DNA of 38,373 nt from contig NZ_WNNK01000040.1 of the NCBI RefSeq assembly GCF_009724245.1, forward strand, positions 1 to 38,373. Direction: 5' to 3'. Position numbers and translations under genes: made by a program. Position 1 is the stretch's first letter. Each line of letters opens with the position of its first letter. The notes beneath the pieces are model-generated. The model was not told the DNA's origin. It did not search any database and saw only the letters and a program-made list of their open reading frames with translations. Positions 23,756 to 31,034 of the stretch are shown one piece after another. The stretch is from Pseudomonas spelaei (lineage in GTDB: Bacteria; Pseudomonadota; Gammaproteobacteria; Pseudomonadales; Pseudomonadaceae).

Positions 23756-25830
23756 ACGGATTTTTTTCCGGCATGCCGCCGGCACGGGATTGGTTCTACG
23801 GCGTTCGAACATTTGCTGCATCGATGATTGCGTTGTACATCGCGATGTTGATGCAGATGCCGCGCCCGTATTGGGCAATGGCCACGGTGTATATCGTCTC
23901 AAGCCCGTTTGTGGGCCCGACCAGCTCCAAGGCGCTGTACCGCGCCGTCGGCACCTTGATGGGGGCGGCGGCGGCGGTATTTTTTGTGCCGATGTTTGTG
24001 CAGACCCCGTATGTGCTGGTGGTGGTGATTGCGCTGTGGACCGGGATCTTGCTGTTCCTTTCATTGCACCTGCGCACCGCCAACAGTTACGCGCTGATGC
24101 TCGCTGGCTACACCTTGCCGTTGATTGCCCTGCCGGTGGTGGATAACCCCCTGGGGGTATGGGACGTGGCCGAGGCGCGTACCGAAGAAATATTCCTCGG
24201 CATCGCCGTGGCGGCGGTGGTCGGCGCGATGTTCTGGCCTCGGCGCCTGGCGCCGGTGTTTGATGATTCGGTCAGCAAGTGGTTTGCCGACGCACAGGTC
24301 TACAGCCAGCGCTTCCTGACCCGCAACGTGCAACCCGAAGAAGTCAGCACCCTGCGCGGCGGCATGGTCGCCACCTTCAACACCCTGGAGTTGATGATCG
24401 GTCAACTGCCCCACGAGGGCGCGCGGCCGCAAACGGTGCGCAACACCAAAGAGTTGCGTGGGCGGATGATCCATCTGCTGCCGGTGGTGGATGCCCTCGA
24501 CGACGCCTTGTATGCCCTGGAGCGTCGCACGCCGGAGCTGGTCGGAAGGTTTACGCCGCTTCTGGACGCCACCGTCGAATGGTTGGAAAACACTCAAAAG
24601 GACGCGCCCGTCGAACGCTGGCGCGCCCTGCGTGACCAGATTGAAGCCCTGCAACCTGACGCCGAAGCCCTGGATGACCGTCATCAGTTGCTGTTCTCCA
24701 ATGCCCTCTACCGGTTGGGTGAGTGGATCGACCTGTGGCAGGACTGCCGCAGCCTGCAAGCGGCCATCCAGTGTGAAAGCCAGGATAATTGGCGCGCCGT
24801 GTATCGCCACTGGCGGCTGGGCCGGCTGACGCCCTTTATTGACCGTGGCCTGATGTTCTACTCGGCGTTTTCCACCGTGACCGCAATCGTTGTCGCTTCG
24901 GTACTGTGGATCCTGCTGGGCTGGACCGATGGCGGCAGCGCCGTGATTTTGGCGGCCGTGGCCTGCAGCTTTTTCGCCGCCATGGACGACCCGGCGCCGC
25001 AGATTTACCGGTTCTTTTTCTGGACGGCGATGTCGGTGCTGCTCGCCAGCCTCTATCTGTTTCTGGTACTGCCCAACCTGCACGATTTCCCGATGCTGGT
25101 CTTGGCCTTCGCCATACCCTTTATCTGCATTGGCACGCTGACGGTGCAACCGCGTTTCTACCTGGGCATGCTGCTGACCCTGGTCAACACCTCATCGTTT
25201 ATCAGCATCCAGGGTGCCTACGACGCGGACTTCCTGGCCTTCGCCAACTCCAACCTGGCCGGCCCCATGGGCCTGTTGTTCGCCTTTGTCTGGACCCTGA
25301 TCGCCCGACCGTTCGGTGCGGAGTACGCCGCCAAGCGCCTGACTCGTTTCAGCTGGCGCGATATCGTCGGCCTCACCGAGCCTGCGACCCTGGCCGAGCA
25401 CCGGCAGATGGGTGTGCGCCTGCTCGACCGCCTGATGCAGCACCTGCCGCGCCTGGCAATGACCGGGCAAGACACCGGCATCGCGCTGCGCGAAGTGCGG
25501 GTAGCGCTGAATCTGCTGGACCTGCTGGCTTACTCGCCGCGCATCCTCGGCGTGCCGCGTGTGCTGCTCAATCAAGTGGTGGAGGGCGTTGGAGGGTACT
25601 TCAAGGCCTGCCTGAAAGCTGGCGAACGCCTGCCAGCCCCCGGCGGTCTGCTGATGACCATGGACCGTACCCGCCGTGCCCTCAACGGTCAGGGCCTGCA
25701 AGGTGAAGACGAAACCCGTCTGCACCTGTTGCATGCCCTCAGCGGCTTGCGCCTGGCGCTGTTGCCGGGCGTGGAATTTGTTGGCGGCCCAGAACTGGAC
25801 GCGCCGCTACCCGATGGAGCGCCTTTATGA
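23752..25830 (+). CDS. FUSC-family (AaeB-like) inner-membrane exporter
   Basis: This is a 692-residue inner-membrane protein with the two-half FUSC layout. The first membrane block spans about residues 20-165 and contains QMPRPYWAMATVYIVSSPFVGPTSSKALYRAVGT. A cytoplasmic region runs to about 360, and a second membrane block spans about 365-510 (FYSAFSTVTAIVVASVLWILLGW). A soluble C-terminus closes it. The start is TTG 23752 (TTGA overlap), with an ATG at 23773 as the alternative; neither has a clear ribosome site. AaeB-type proteins export aromatic carboxylic acids or drugs with an HlyD adaptor, and adaptor and channel genes follow here. Substrate unknown. Confidence 0.87.
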   Translation: MNGFFSGMPPARDWFYGVRTFAASMIALYIAMLMQMPRPYWAMATVYIVSSPFVGPTSSKALYRAVGTLMGAAAAVFFVPMFVQTPYVLVVVIALWTGILLFLSLHLRTANSYALMLAGYTLPLIALPVVDNPLGVWDVAEARTEEIFLGIAVAAVVGAMFWPRRLAPVFDDSVSKWFADAQVYSQRFLTRNVQPEEVSTLRGGMVATFNTLELMIGQLPHEGARPQTVRNTKELRGRMIHLLPVVDALDDALYALERRTPELVGRFTPLLDATVEWLENTQKDAPVERWRALRDQIEALQPDAEALDDRHQLLFSNALYRLGEWIDLWQDCRSLQAAIQCESQDNWRAVYRHWRLGRLTPFIDRGLMFYSAFSTVTAIVVASVLWILLGWTDGGSAVILAAVACSFFAAMDDPAPQIYRFFFWTAMSVLLASLYLFLVLPNLHDFPMLVLAFAIPFICIGTLTVQPRFYLGMLLTLVNTSSFISIQGAYDADFLAFANSNLAGPMGLLFAFVWTLIARPFGAEYAAKRLTRFSWRDIVGLTEPATLAEHRQMGVRLLDRLMQHLPRLAMTGQDTGIALREVRVALNLLDLLAYSPRILGVPRVLLNQVVEGVGGYFKACLKAGERLPAPGGLLMTMDRTRRALNGQGLQGEDETRLHLLHALSGLRLALLPGVEFVGGPELDAPLPDGAPL

Positions 25831-26036
25831 TCGGTGATCTGGATGTCAGCGGGGTGTTCCTGCCCACGCTGCTGGTGCTGATGGGCATTACGTATGTGTT
25901 GTACCTGGTGGTGCACGGGTTGTTGACGCGCTTCCACTTCTATCGCCTGGTCTGGCACCGGGCATTGTTCAATGTGGGTCTCTACGCTCTGTTGCTGGGC
26001 GCCGTGGATTCACTCAGTCGATACCTGATGACATGA
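25827..26036 (+). CDS. DUF1656 small membrane protein (AaeX-like)
   Basis: This 69-residue protein has two transmembrane helices (about residues 10-30 and 46-62) and the family start IGDLDVSGVFLPTLLVLMGITYVLY. DUF1656/AaeX proteins almost always lie between FUSC and HlyD genes, as here, with 4-bp ATGA overlaps on both sides. It is presumed to be an accessory subunit of the exporter. Confidence 0.88.
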   Translation: MIGDLDVSGVFLPTLLVLMGITYVLYLVVHGLLTRFHFYRLVWHRALFNVGLYALLLGAVDSLSRYLMT

Positions 26037-26923
26037 AAAAACCTTTTTTGACCATCGGCCGCGTAGTTCTGACGTTATTGGTGGTGAGCTTCGCCTGTGT
26101 CGTGGTCTGGCGCATGGTGATGTACTACATGTTTGCGCCCTGGACCCGTGACGGCCACATCCGTGCCGATATTGTGCAGATCGCTCCGGACGTGTCCGGG
26201 CTGATCCAGCAAGTGGACGTGCGCGACAACCAGTTGGTGGTGCGCGGCCAAGTGCTGTTTTCTGTCGACCAGGACCGCTTCAAACTGGCCCTGCGCCAGG
26301 CCCAGGCTGCCGTCGCCGACCGTCAGGAAACCCTGGCTCAGGCCCAACGTGAAGCCAAGCGTAACCGAGGCCTGGGCAACCTGGTGGCCAGCGAGCAACT
26401 GGAAGAAAGCCAATCGCGCGTGGCCCGTGCCCAATCGGCCCTGGCCGAAGCACAGGTGACGGTGGACAGCGCCCAGCTCAACCTGGATCGCTCGGTAATC
26501 CGCAGCCCGGTGGACGGCTACGTCAACGACCGCGCGCCCCGCGTGCAGGAGTTCGTCACCGCCGGTCGCCCAGTGTTGTCGGTGGTGGACAGCAATTCCT
26601 TCCACATCGACGGCTATTTCGAAGAGACCAAGCTGGACGGTATTCACGTTGGCCAGAGTGTCGACATCCGTGTGATCGGCGACAGTGCTCGCCTGCGTGG
26701 GCATGTGCAGAGCATCGTCGCCGGTATCGAAGACCGCGACCGCAGCAGTGGCTCCAACCTGTTGCCCAACGTCAACCCGGCGTTCAGTTGGGTGCGTCTG
26801 GCCCAGCGGATTCCGGTGCGGATCGCCTTTGACGATGTGCCGGAAGACTTCCGCATGATCGCCGGGCGTACCGCCACGGTGTCGATCCTCGATGATCAGG
26901 CCAAGCAAGGAGATAAACCATGA
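26033..26923 (+). CDS. HlyD-family adaptor of the FUSC exporter (AaeA-like)
   Basis: This 296-residue membrane fusion protein has an N-terminal helix (about residues 8-30), lipoyl halves MFAPWTRDGHIRADIVQIAP and LDRSVIRSPVDGYVNDRAP, and a short alpha-hairpin (about 85-155, Gln/Ala-rich). The beta-barrel contains VDSNSFHIDGYFEETKLDGI. It is shorter than the EmrA-like adaptor at 13332, as is usual for AaeA-type adaptors. ATGA overlaps join it to the genes before and after. Confidence 0.9.
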   Translation: MKKPFLTIGRVVLTLLVVSFACVVVWRMVMYYMFAPWTRDGHIRADIVQIAPDVSGLIQQVDVRDNQLVVRGQVLFSVDQDRFKLALRQAQAAVADRQETLAQAQREAKRNRGLGNLVASEQLEESQSRVARAQSALAEAQVTVDSAQLNLDRSVIRSPVDGYVNDRAPRVQEFVTAGRPVLSVVDSNSFHIDGYFEETKLDGIHVGQSVDIRVIGDSARLRGHVQSIVAGIEDRDRSSGSNLLPNVNPAFSWVRLAQRIPVRIAFDDVPEDFRMIAGRTATVSILDDQAKQGDKP

Positions 26924-28368
26924 AACCGGCAGCGCTTTTGGCGACCGCCGGGTTAGGGGTATTGCTCTCGGCCTGCCAAGTAGTCGGGCCGGATTATCAT
27001 CTGCCGGACCAGGCCTCCGTGCACCGTGCCGACCTGCAAGGACAATTGGCGGGGCAGGGCAGTAATGTCGTGTCGGCGCCGGTGCCCGCCGACTGGTGGA
27101 AGCTCTATCAGGACCCTCGCCTGGATGAACTGGTGCGCCAGGCCATGGCCTCCAACACCGACTTGCGGGTGGCCGCAGCCAACCTGCAACGCGCGCGTTA
27201 TCAGGTGCAGCAAGCCGAGTCCGCTGGTGGTTTGAGCGGCGGGGCCAAGGCCGGCGCGCAACGTTTGCAAGAGTCCGGCGAGGCTTATTTGCTGCCGGAA
27301 AAAGTGCCGGTGACCAATGTCGGGGATGTGGGCATCACCACGTCCTATCAATTCGATTTGTTCGGCACCCTGCAGCGTGGCATCGAAGGCGCCCAGGCCA
27401 GTGCCGATGCGACCCAGGCAGCGGCCGATATCGCCCGCATTACCCTGGTGGCCGATGTGGTGCGTTCCTACACCCAGGTCTGCGCCGCGAACGAAGAGCG
27501 GGAAATCGCCCAGCACTCCCTGGACCTGCAAGGCGAAAGTACCCGGTTGACCCAGCGCTTGCGGGACGCGGGGCGTGGCGACGAAACCCAGGTGACCCGT
27601 TCGCAGACCCAATTCAAATCCTTGCGCGCCGAACTGCCGCGTTATGAAGCCGCGCGCCAAGCCGGGTTGTTCCGCTTGTCGATGTTGCTGGCCAAGCCTG
27701 TCGATCAATTGCCCGCAGGCACCCGTGATTGCGCCGAGTTACCACGCATCGCTCAATTGCTGCCGGTAGGCGATGGTGCTGCGCTGCTCAAGCGTCGCCC
27801 GGATGTGCGCCAGGCCGAACGCCAGTTGGCGGCGGCCACTGCCAGCATTGGTGTGGCCACGGGTGCGTTGTACCCGGATATCAGCATCGGTGCGACGGTC
27901 GCCACCATTGGCGCCCTCGATCACCTCAGCCAGCCCCAGACCAACCGTTGGGGTTTTGGTCCGTTGATCAGTTGGTCAGTACCGACCAACGGTTCCCGCG
28001 CGCGCATTCATGAGGCCGAGGCCGCGACCCAGGGCGCTCTGGCACATTTCGACGGGGTGGTGCTCAACGCCATCCGCGAGACCCAGACCGGCCTGGCGCA
28101 ATACACCGCGCAACTGCAACGCCGTGATGCCCTGGCCGATGCCGAGCAGTCGGCGCAACAGGCCGCCGACCAGACGCACCGCTTCTTCCAGGCGGGGCGC
28201 GCGTCCTTCCTGGCCGACCTGCAAGCCACCCGCACTTACACCGACGTGCGGGCGCAATTGGCCGCCGCCAACACCCAGGTTGCCATGAGCCAGATCGATT
28301 TGTTCCTGGCGTTGGGTGGCGGTTGGGAAAGTGGACGAACGCAAGGCACACAAGCCAGCAAACCCTGA
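26920..28368 (+). CDS. NodT-family outer-membrane factor lipoprotein of the FUSC exporter
   Basis: This is a 482-residue outer-membrane channel. The lipobox LLSAC places the lipid on Cys19, followed by QVVGPDYHLP. OEP repeats carry the conserved KRRPDVRQAERQLAAATASIGVATGALYPDI-type segment around residues 290-322, and the C-terminal LFLALGGGWE closes the family pattern. AAGGAG stands upstream of the ATG. It is the fifth and last gene of the MarR operon. It is paralogous in family to the protein encoded at 14387-15835 but clearly divergent in sequence. Confidence 0.9.
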   Translation: MKPAALLATAGLGVLLSACQVVGPDYHLPDQASVHRADLQGQLAGQGSNVVSAPVPADWWKLYQDPRLDELVRQAMASNTDLRVAAANLQRARYQVQQAESAGGLSGGAKAGAQRLQESGEAYLLPEKVPVTNVGDVGITTSYQFDLFGTLQRGIEGAQASADATQAAADIARITLVADVVRSYTQVCAANEEREIAQHSLDLQGESTRLTQRLRDAGRGDETQVTRSQTQFKSLRAELPRYEAARQAGLFRLSMLLAKPVDQLPAGTRDCAELPRIAQLLPVGDGAALLKRRPDVRQAERQLAAATASIGVATGALYPDISIGATVATIGALDHLSQPQTNRWGFGPLISWSVPTNGSRARIHEAEAATQGALAHFDGVVLNAIRETQTGLAQYTAQLQRRDALADAEQSAQQAADQTHRFFQAGRASFLADLQATRTYTDVRAQLAAANTQVAMSQIDLFLALGGGWESGRTQGTQASKP

Positions 28369-28385
28369 GCAGGTTGCTATGCTTT

Positions 28386-28415
28386 GACAGGTGGGCACCT
28401 GATGACCCACCTGTC
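28386..28415. terminator. Perfect 10-bp inverted repeat after the FUSC operon
   Basis: GACAGGTGGG (28386-28395) pairs exactly with CCCACCTGTC (28406-28415) across a 10-nt loop, 17 bp after the NodT stop. No T-tract follows, so intrinsic termination is uncertain. It also lies 32 bp upstream of the next ATG. Confidence 0.5.
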
Positions 28416-28447
28416 ACTGCTCGCGTTTGCTCATGGGGATTCCAATA

Positions 28448-29080
28448 ATGAAAAACCCTTATGCTCCCGCTTTCTGGTGCGTGTTCTTCGCACTGGTGCT
28501 GTTATCGGCGACCTACTTCTACGGCATCATGCTTGCCCATCAAATCGACAAGGCCATGGTGTTCCTCGACAGCGCCAGCGCGCTGATTGCCGTGCTGTCC
28601 ATCGGTGTGGTGGCGTGGGCCTCCTACCAGGGCCAGCGCATCAAGCGAAAACTGCTCGAGCAAGGCAAGACGCGGGTGGCCATCTGGGACACCAAAGTCG
28701 CGCTGCGCCGGGTCGAGACCGTCTTCGACCGCTATTTTTGGGGCAGCTATTGGCAGCCCGGCCGTACCTTCCAGGAAGTCATGGGCGAACTCACCGGCAC
28801 GCCCCTGGAAAAAAGCCTCGAAGCCCTGAAGAAACAATGCGTGGCGCTGGATCAACAGGTCGCCGACGGCCGTCACTGGCTGAATAACGCGCGGGAACTG
28901 TCCGACGTCGCCACGGCCATGGCCCGGGAGCGTTACCAGCTGGATTTTTGTGACCCCAAGGCGGACACGCCGAGCAACGCGGTGATTCACCGGGAGTTCG
29001 AGGTGCTGGTGTATACGTGGACGGCGCGGCTGAAGAGCTTTGACCATCAGTTGGACGAGATCGAGACGGAGTATTCCTGA
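28448..29080 (+). CDS. Unrecognised membrane-anchored protein
   Basis: This is a 210-residue protein from ATG 28448, which has GGGGAT about 8 nt upstream; an upstream in-frame start at 28427 is less likely. Two hydrophobic helices lie at about residues 10-30 and 42-62, followed by a soluble, charged helical domain (GQRIKRKLLEQGKTRVAIWDTKVALRRVE and onward) with a Trp/Phe-rich patch (FDRYFWGSYWQPGR). The topology resembles small stress-sensing or cell-envelope anchors, but I recognise no family. It stands alone, 127 bp before the YdgA gene. Confidence 0.65.
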   Translation: MKNPYAPAFWCVFFALVLLSATYFYGIMLAHQIDKAMVFLDSASALIAVLSIGVVAWASYQGQRIKRKLLEQGKTRVAIWDTKVALRRVETVFDRYFWGSYWQPGRTFQEVMGELTGTPLEKSLEALKKQCVALDQQVADGRHWLNNARELSDVATAMARERYQLDFCDPKADTPSNAVIHREFEVLVYTWTARLKSFDHQLDEIETEYS

Positions 29081-29207
29081 GGGGCCTACCGCTATGATTG
29101 GGTGCCTATGCTAATCTTCCCCGGATTTTCGGCGGGCTTGAGCCGACACCCTTCGGGTGTTCAGGGAAGACAGCCCACATCCAAACAGGATTTGATCAGG
29201 TCACTCC

Positions 29208-30704
29208 ATGAATAAACCAGCAGTTGTACTTTTGGGTTTTGTTGTCGCGGTCGGCGTCGTCAGCGCAGGTGGCGCCTGGTACACCGGTAAGCAATTGGAG
29301 CCGGTATTGCAAACCGCGATCCAGAATGCCAACAAGGAACTGCAGACTTCCATGGCCGGCGTCGACGGTACCGTGACCCTCGAACTGGTGTCCCTGGATC
29401 GCCAGTTGTTCAGCAGCACCGCCCACTACCGCCTCAAGGCGCAAGGCTCGGTGTTCGGCGAAGACCACAAAGACTCCGAACTGCTGTTTGTTGACCACAT
29501 TGAGCACGGCCCGCTGCCGTTCTCCCGCCTGGTGTCGCTGAAATGGTTGCCGGTCATGGCCACCAGTCACTTCGCGCTTGAGAAAAACGCCACCACCGAA
29601 AAATGGTTCGCGGCCACCAAAGACGTGACGCCACTCAAGGGCGTGACCAATATCGGCTACAGCCGCTCGGTAGACGGCAACATTGAATTGCTGCCCCTGG
29701 AAATCAAGGATGACAAGTCCTCGGTGAACTTCTCCGGCGGCGCCCTGCTTTTCACCAGCACCGCCGACGCGCAGAAGGTCAAGGCCAGCGGTTACATGGA
29801 CTCCCTCAAGGTTTCGCTGGTCGATGCCAACGGCGCGCCGTTCCAGGCCGAGCTGAACGGGCTGACCGTGGCCAGCAACCTGGTCAAGAGCACCTTCGGT
29901 TTCTACACCGGCCAGAACACCATCGAGCTGACCAACACCAAGGCCACCTTCGGCCCGCAGCAAGCGGTGCTGACCTTCAAGGGTTTCGAGCAGAAAGACA
30001 GCAGCGAGGCCAAGGACAACAGCCTGTCCGGCCGCGTGGACTACAAGATCGACGAGATCGGTTACCAGGGTAAGCCAGTAGGTTCGGCGGCCATGGCCGT
30101 GAGCATGAAGAACGTCGATATCCCGGCCATGCTGGTGTTGACCAAGCTGTACCAGGACAAGATGCAGCCGGTGCAGGCCGCTTCCGCTGCCGGGCAACCG
30201 ATCCCGGAGCTGCAACTGACCGAAGCCGAGCAAGCGCTGGCCCAGGCCAATGTCGACCAACTGCTGGCCGCCAAGCCGCAAGTGGCGGTGGAAAACCTGT
30301 CCCTCAAGACCACCAATGGCGAAAGCCGTTTCAACCTGCTGGTTGATATGGCCAAGCCTTCGACCATGGAACTGCCACCGGTTGAACTGGGTAAGCAGAT
30401 CATCTCGCTGCTGGATGCCAACCTGACCCTCTCCAAGCCGATGCTCGCCGATGTCGCTGGCCTGCAAGCACAAGTTGGCGGCGTCACCGACCCGAAAGCC
30501 ATTGAACAGCAATCCCAGATGGCCAGTGAGATGATCAGCAACATGGCCGTCGGCACCCAGTTGGCAACCCTGGTCGGCACCGACATCGTGTCCAAGCTGA
30601 ACTACACCAACAATGAAGTGACCTTCAACGGCCAGAAAATGACCGTCGAGCAGTTCATTGGCGGCGTGCTCGGCAAACTCGGTGCGGTCAGCGGCGCTCA
30701 GTAA
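29208..30704 (+). CDS. YdgA-family (DUF945) periplasmic protein
   Basis: This is a 498-residue protein with an N-terminal uncleaved anchor or signal (about residues 5-23, VVLLGFVVAVGVVSAGGAWY) followed by GKQLEPVLQTAIQ, the hallmark start of the YdgA/DUF945 family. The rest is beta-strand-rich with AsmA-like character: alternating LELVSLDRQLFSS and VDHIEHGPLPFS segments, the latter a recognisable DUF945 motif. Function is not established; AsmA-like proteins act at the envelope. It is monocistronic and followed by a REPIN and a strong terminator. Confidence 0.83.
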   Translation: MNKPAVVLLGFVVAVGVVSAGGAWYTGKQLEPVLQTAIQNANKELQTSMAGVDGTVTLELVSLDRQLFSSTAHYRLKAQGSVFGEDHKDSELLFVDHIEHGPLPFSRLVSLKWLPVMATSHFALEKNATTEKWFAATKDVTPLKGVTNIGYSRSVDGNIELLPLEIKDDKSSVNFSGGALLFTSTADAQKVKASGYMDSLKVSLVDANGAPFQAELNGLTVASNLVKSTFGFYTGQNTIELTNTKATFGPQQAVLTFKGFEQKDSSEAKDNSLSGRVDYKIDEIGYQGKPVGSAAMAVSMKNVDIPAMLVLTKLYQDKMQPVQAASAAGQPIPELQLTEAEQALAQANVDQLLAAKPQVAVENLSLKTTNGESRFNLLVDMAKPSTMELPPVELGKQIISLLDANLTLSKPMLADVAGLQAQVGGVTDPKAIEQQSQMASEMISNMAVGTQLATLVGTDIVSKLNYTNNEVTFNGQKMTVEQFIGGVLGKLGAVSGAQ

Positions 30705-30743
30705 AAATTGGGGCCACCACCGGACAAAATGTGAGAGCGGGTG

Positions 30744-30834
30744 TGTGTGGGAGCTGGCTTGCCTGCGATAGCATCACCTCGGTGTAGCTGATACATCGAG
30801 GCGCCTGCATCGCAGGCAAGCCAGCTCCCACACA
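30744..30834. repeat. REPIN with perfect 26-bp arms, second family
   Basis: Arms at 30744-30769 and 30809-30834 are exactly complementary, with core GTGGGAGCTGGCTTGCCTGC. The spacer contains atcacctcgg and gaggcgcctgc, closely resembling the spacer of the element at 11564-11651. It lies between the DUF945 stop and the terminator. Confidence 0.9.
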
Positions 30835-30871
30835 AGCCCACATTGGTGTTTTGCTAGGCCGTAGAGTTTGT

Positions 30872-30910
30872 AGGGCAATTCTGAACAATTGTTTGGAATT
30901 GCCCTTTTTT
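30872..30910 (+). terminator. Strong rho-independent terminator of the DUF945 gene
   Basis: A 10-bp perfect stem, AGGGCAATTC (30872-30881) with GAATTGCCCT (30896-30905), has a 14-nt loop and is followed by a continuous run of T to 30910. It insulates the pga operon from upstream transcription. Confidence 0.85.
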
Positions 30911-31034
30911 GTGCCCCTCTCACGGATATTGCGCCGCAGGAAAGCTTGGCCGGGTCATCAGACGCCGGCGGCCTGATGTGTGTTTTACAGGTGAACCTAT
31001 CGCTACAGCTTTCCGTGTTAGGGAAGCTGACGAA
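30911..31034 (+). promoter_or_regulatory. pgaA leader region with possible Rsm site and hairpin
   Basis: These 124 bp between the terminator and pgaA hold no gene. CACGGAT at 30921-30927 fits the RsmA/CsrA core CAnGGA. CATCAG (30956-30961) and CTGATG (30973-30978) can form a stem followed by TGTGTTTT, which is attenuator-like. GGGAAG lies about 9 nt before the pgaA ATG. The transcription start is unknown, so whether these elements are in the mRNA is inferred. Confidence 0.4.

Noticed and set aside
29146..29160. Short hairpin ACACCC-ttc-GGGTGT before the DUF945 gene
   Set aside because: The stem is only 6 bp with no T-tract; not enough to call a terminator or RNA gene.
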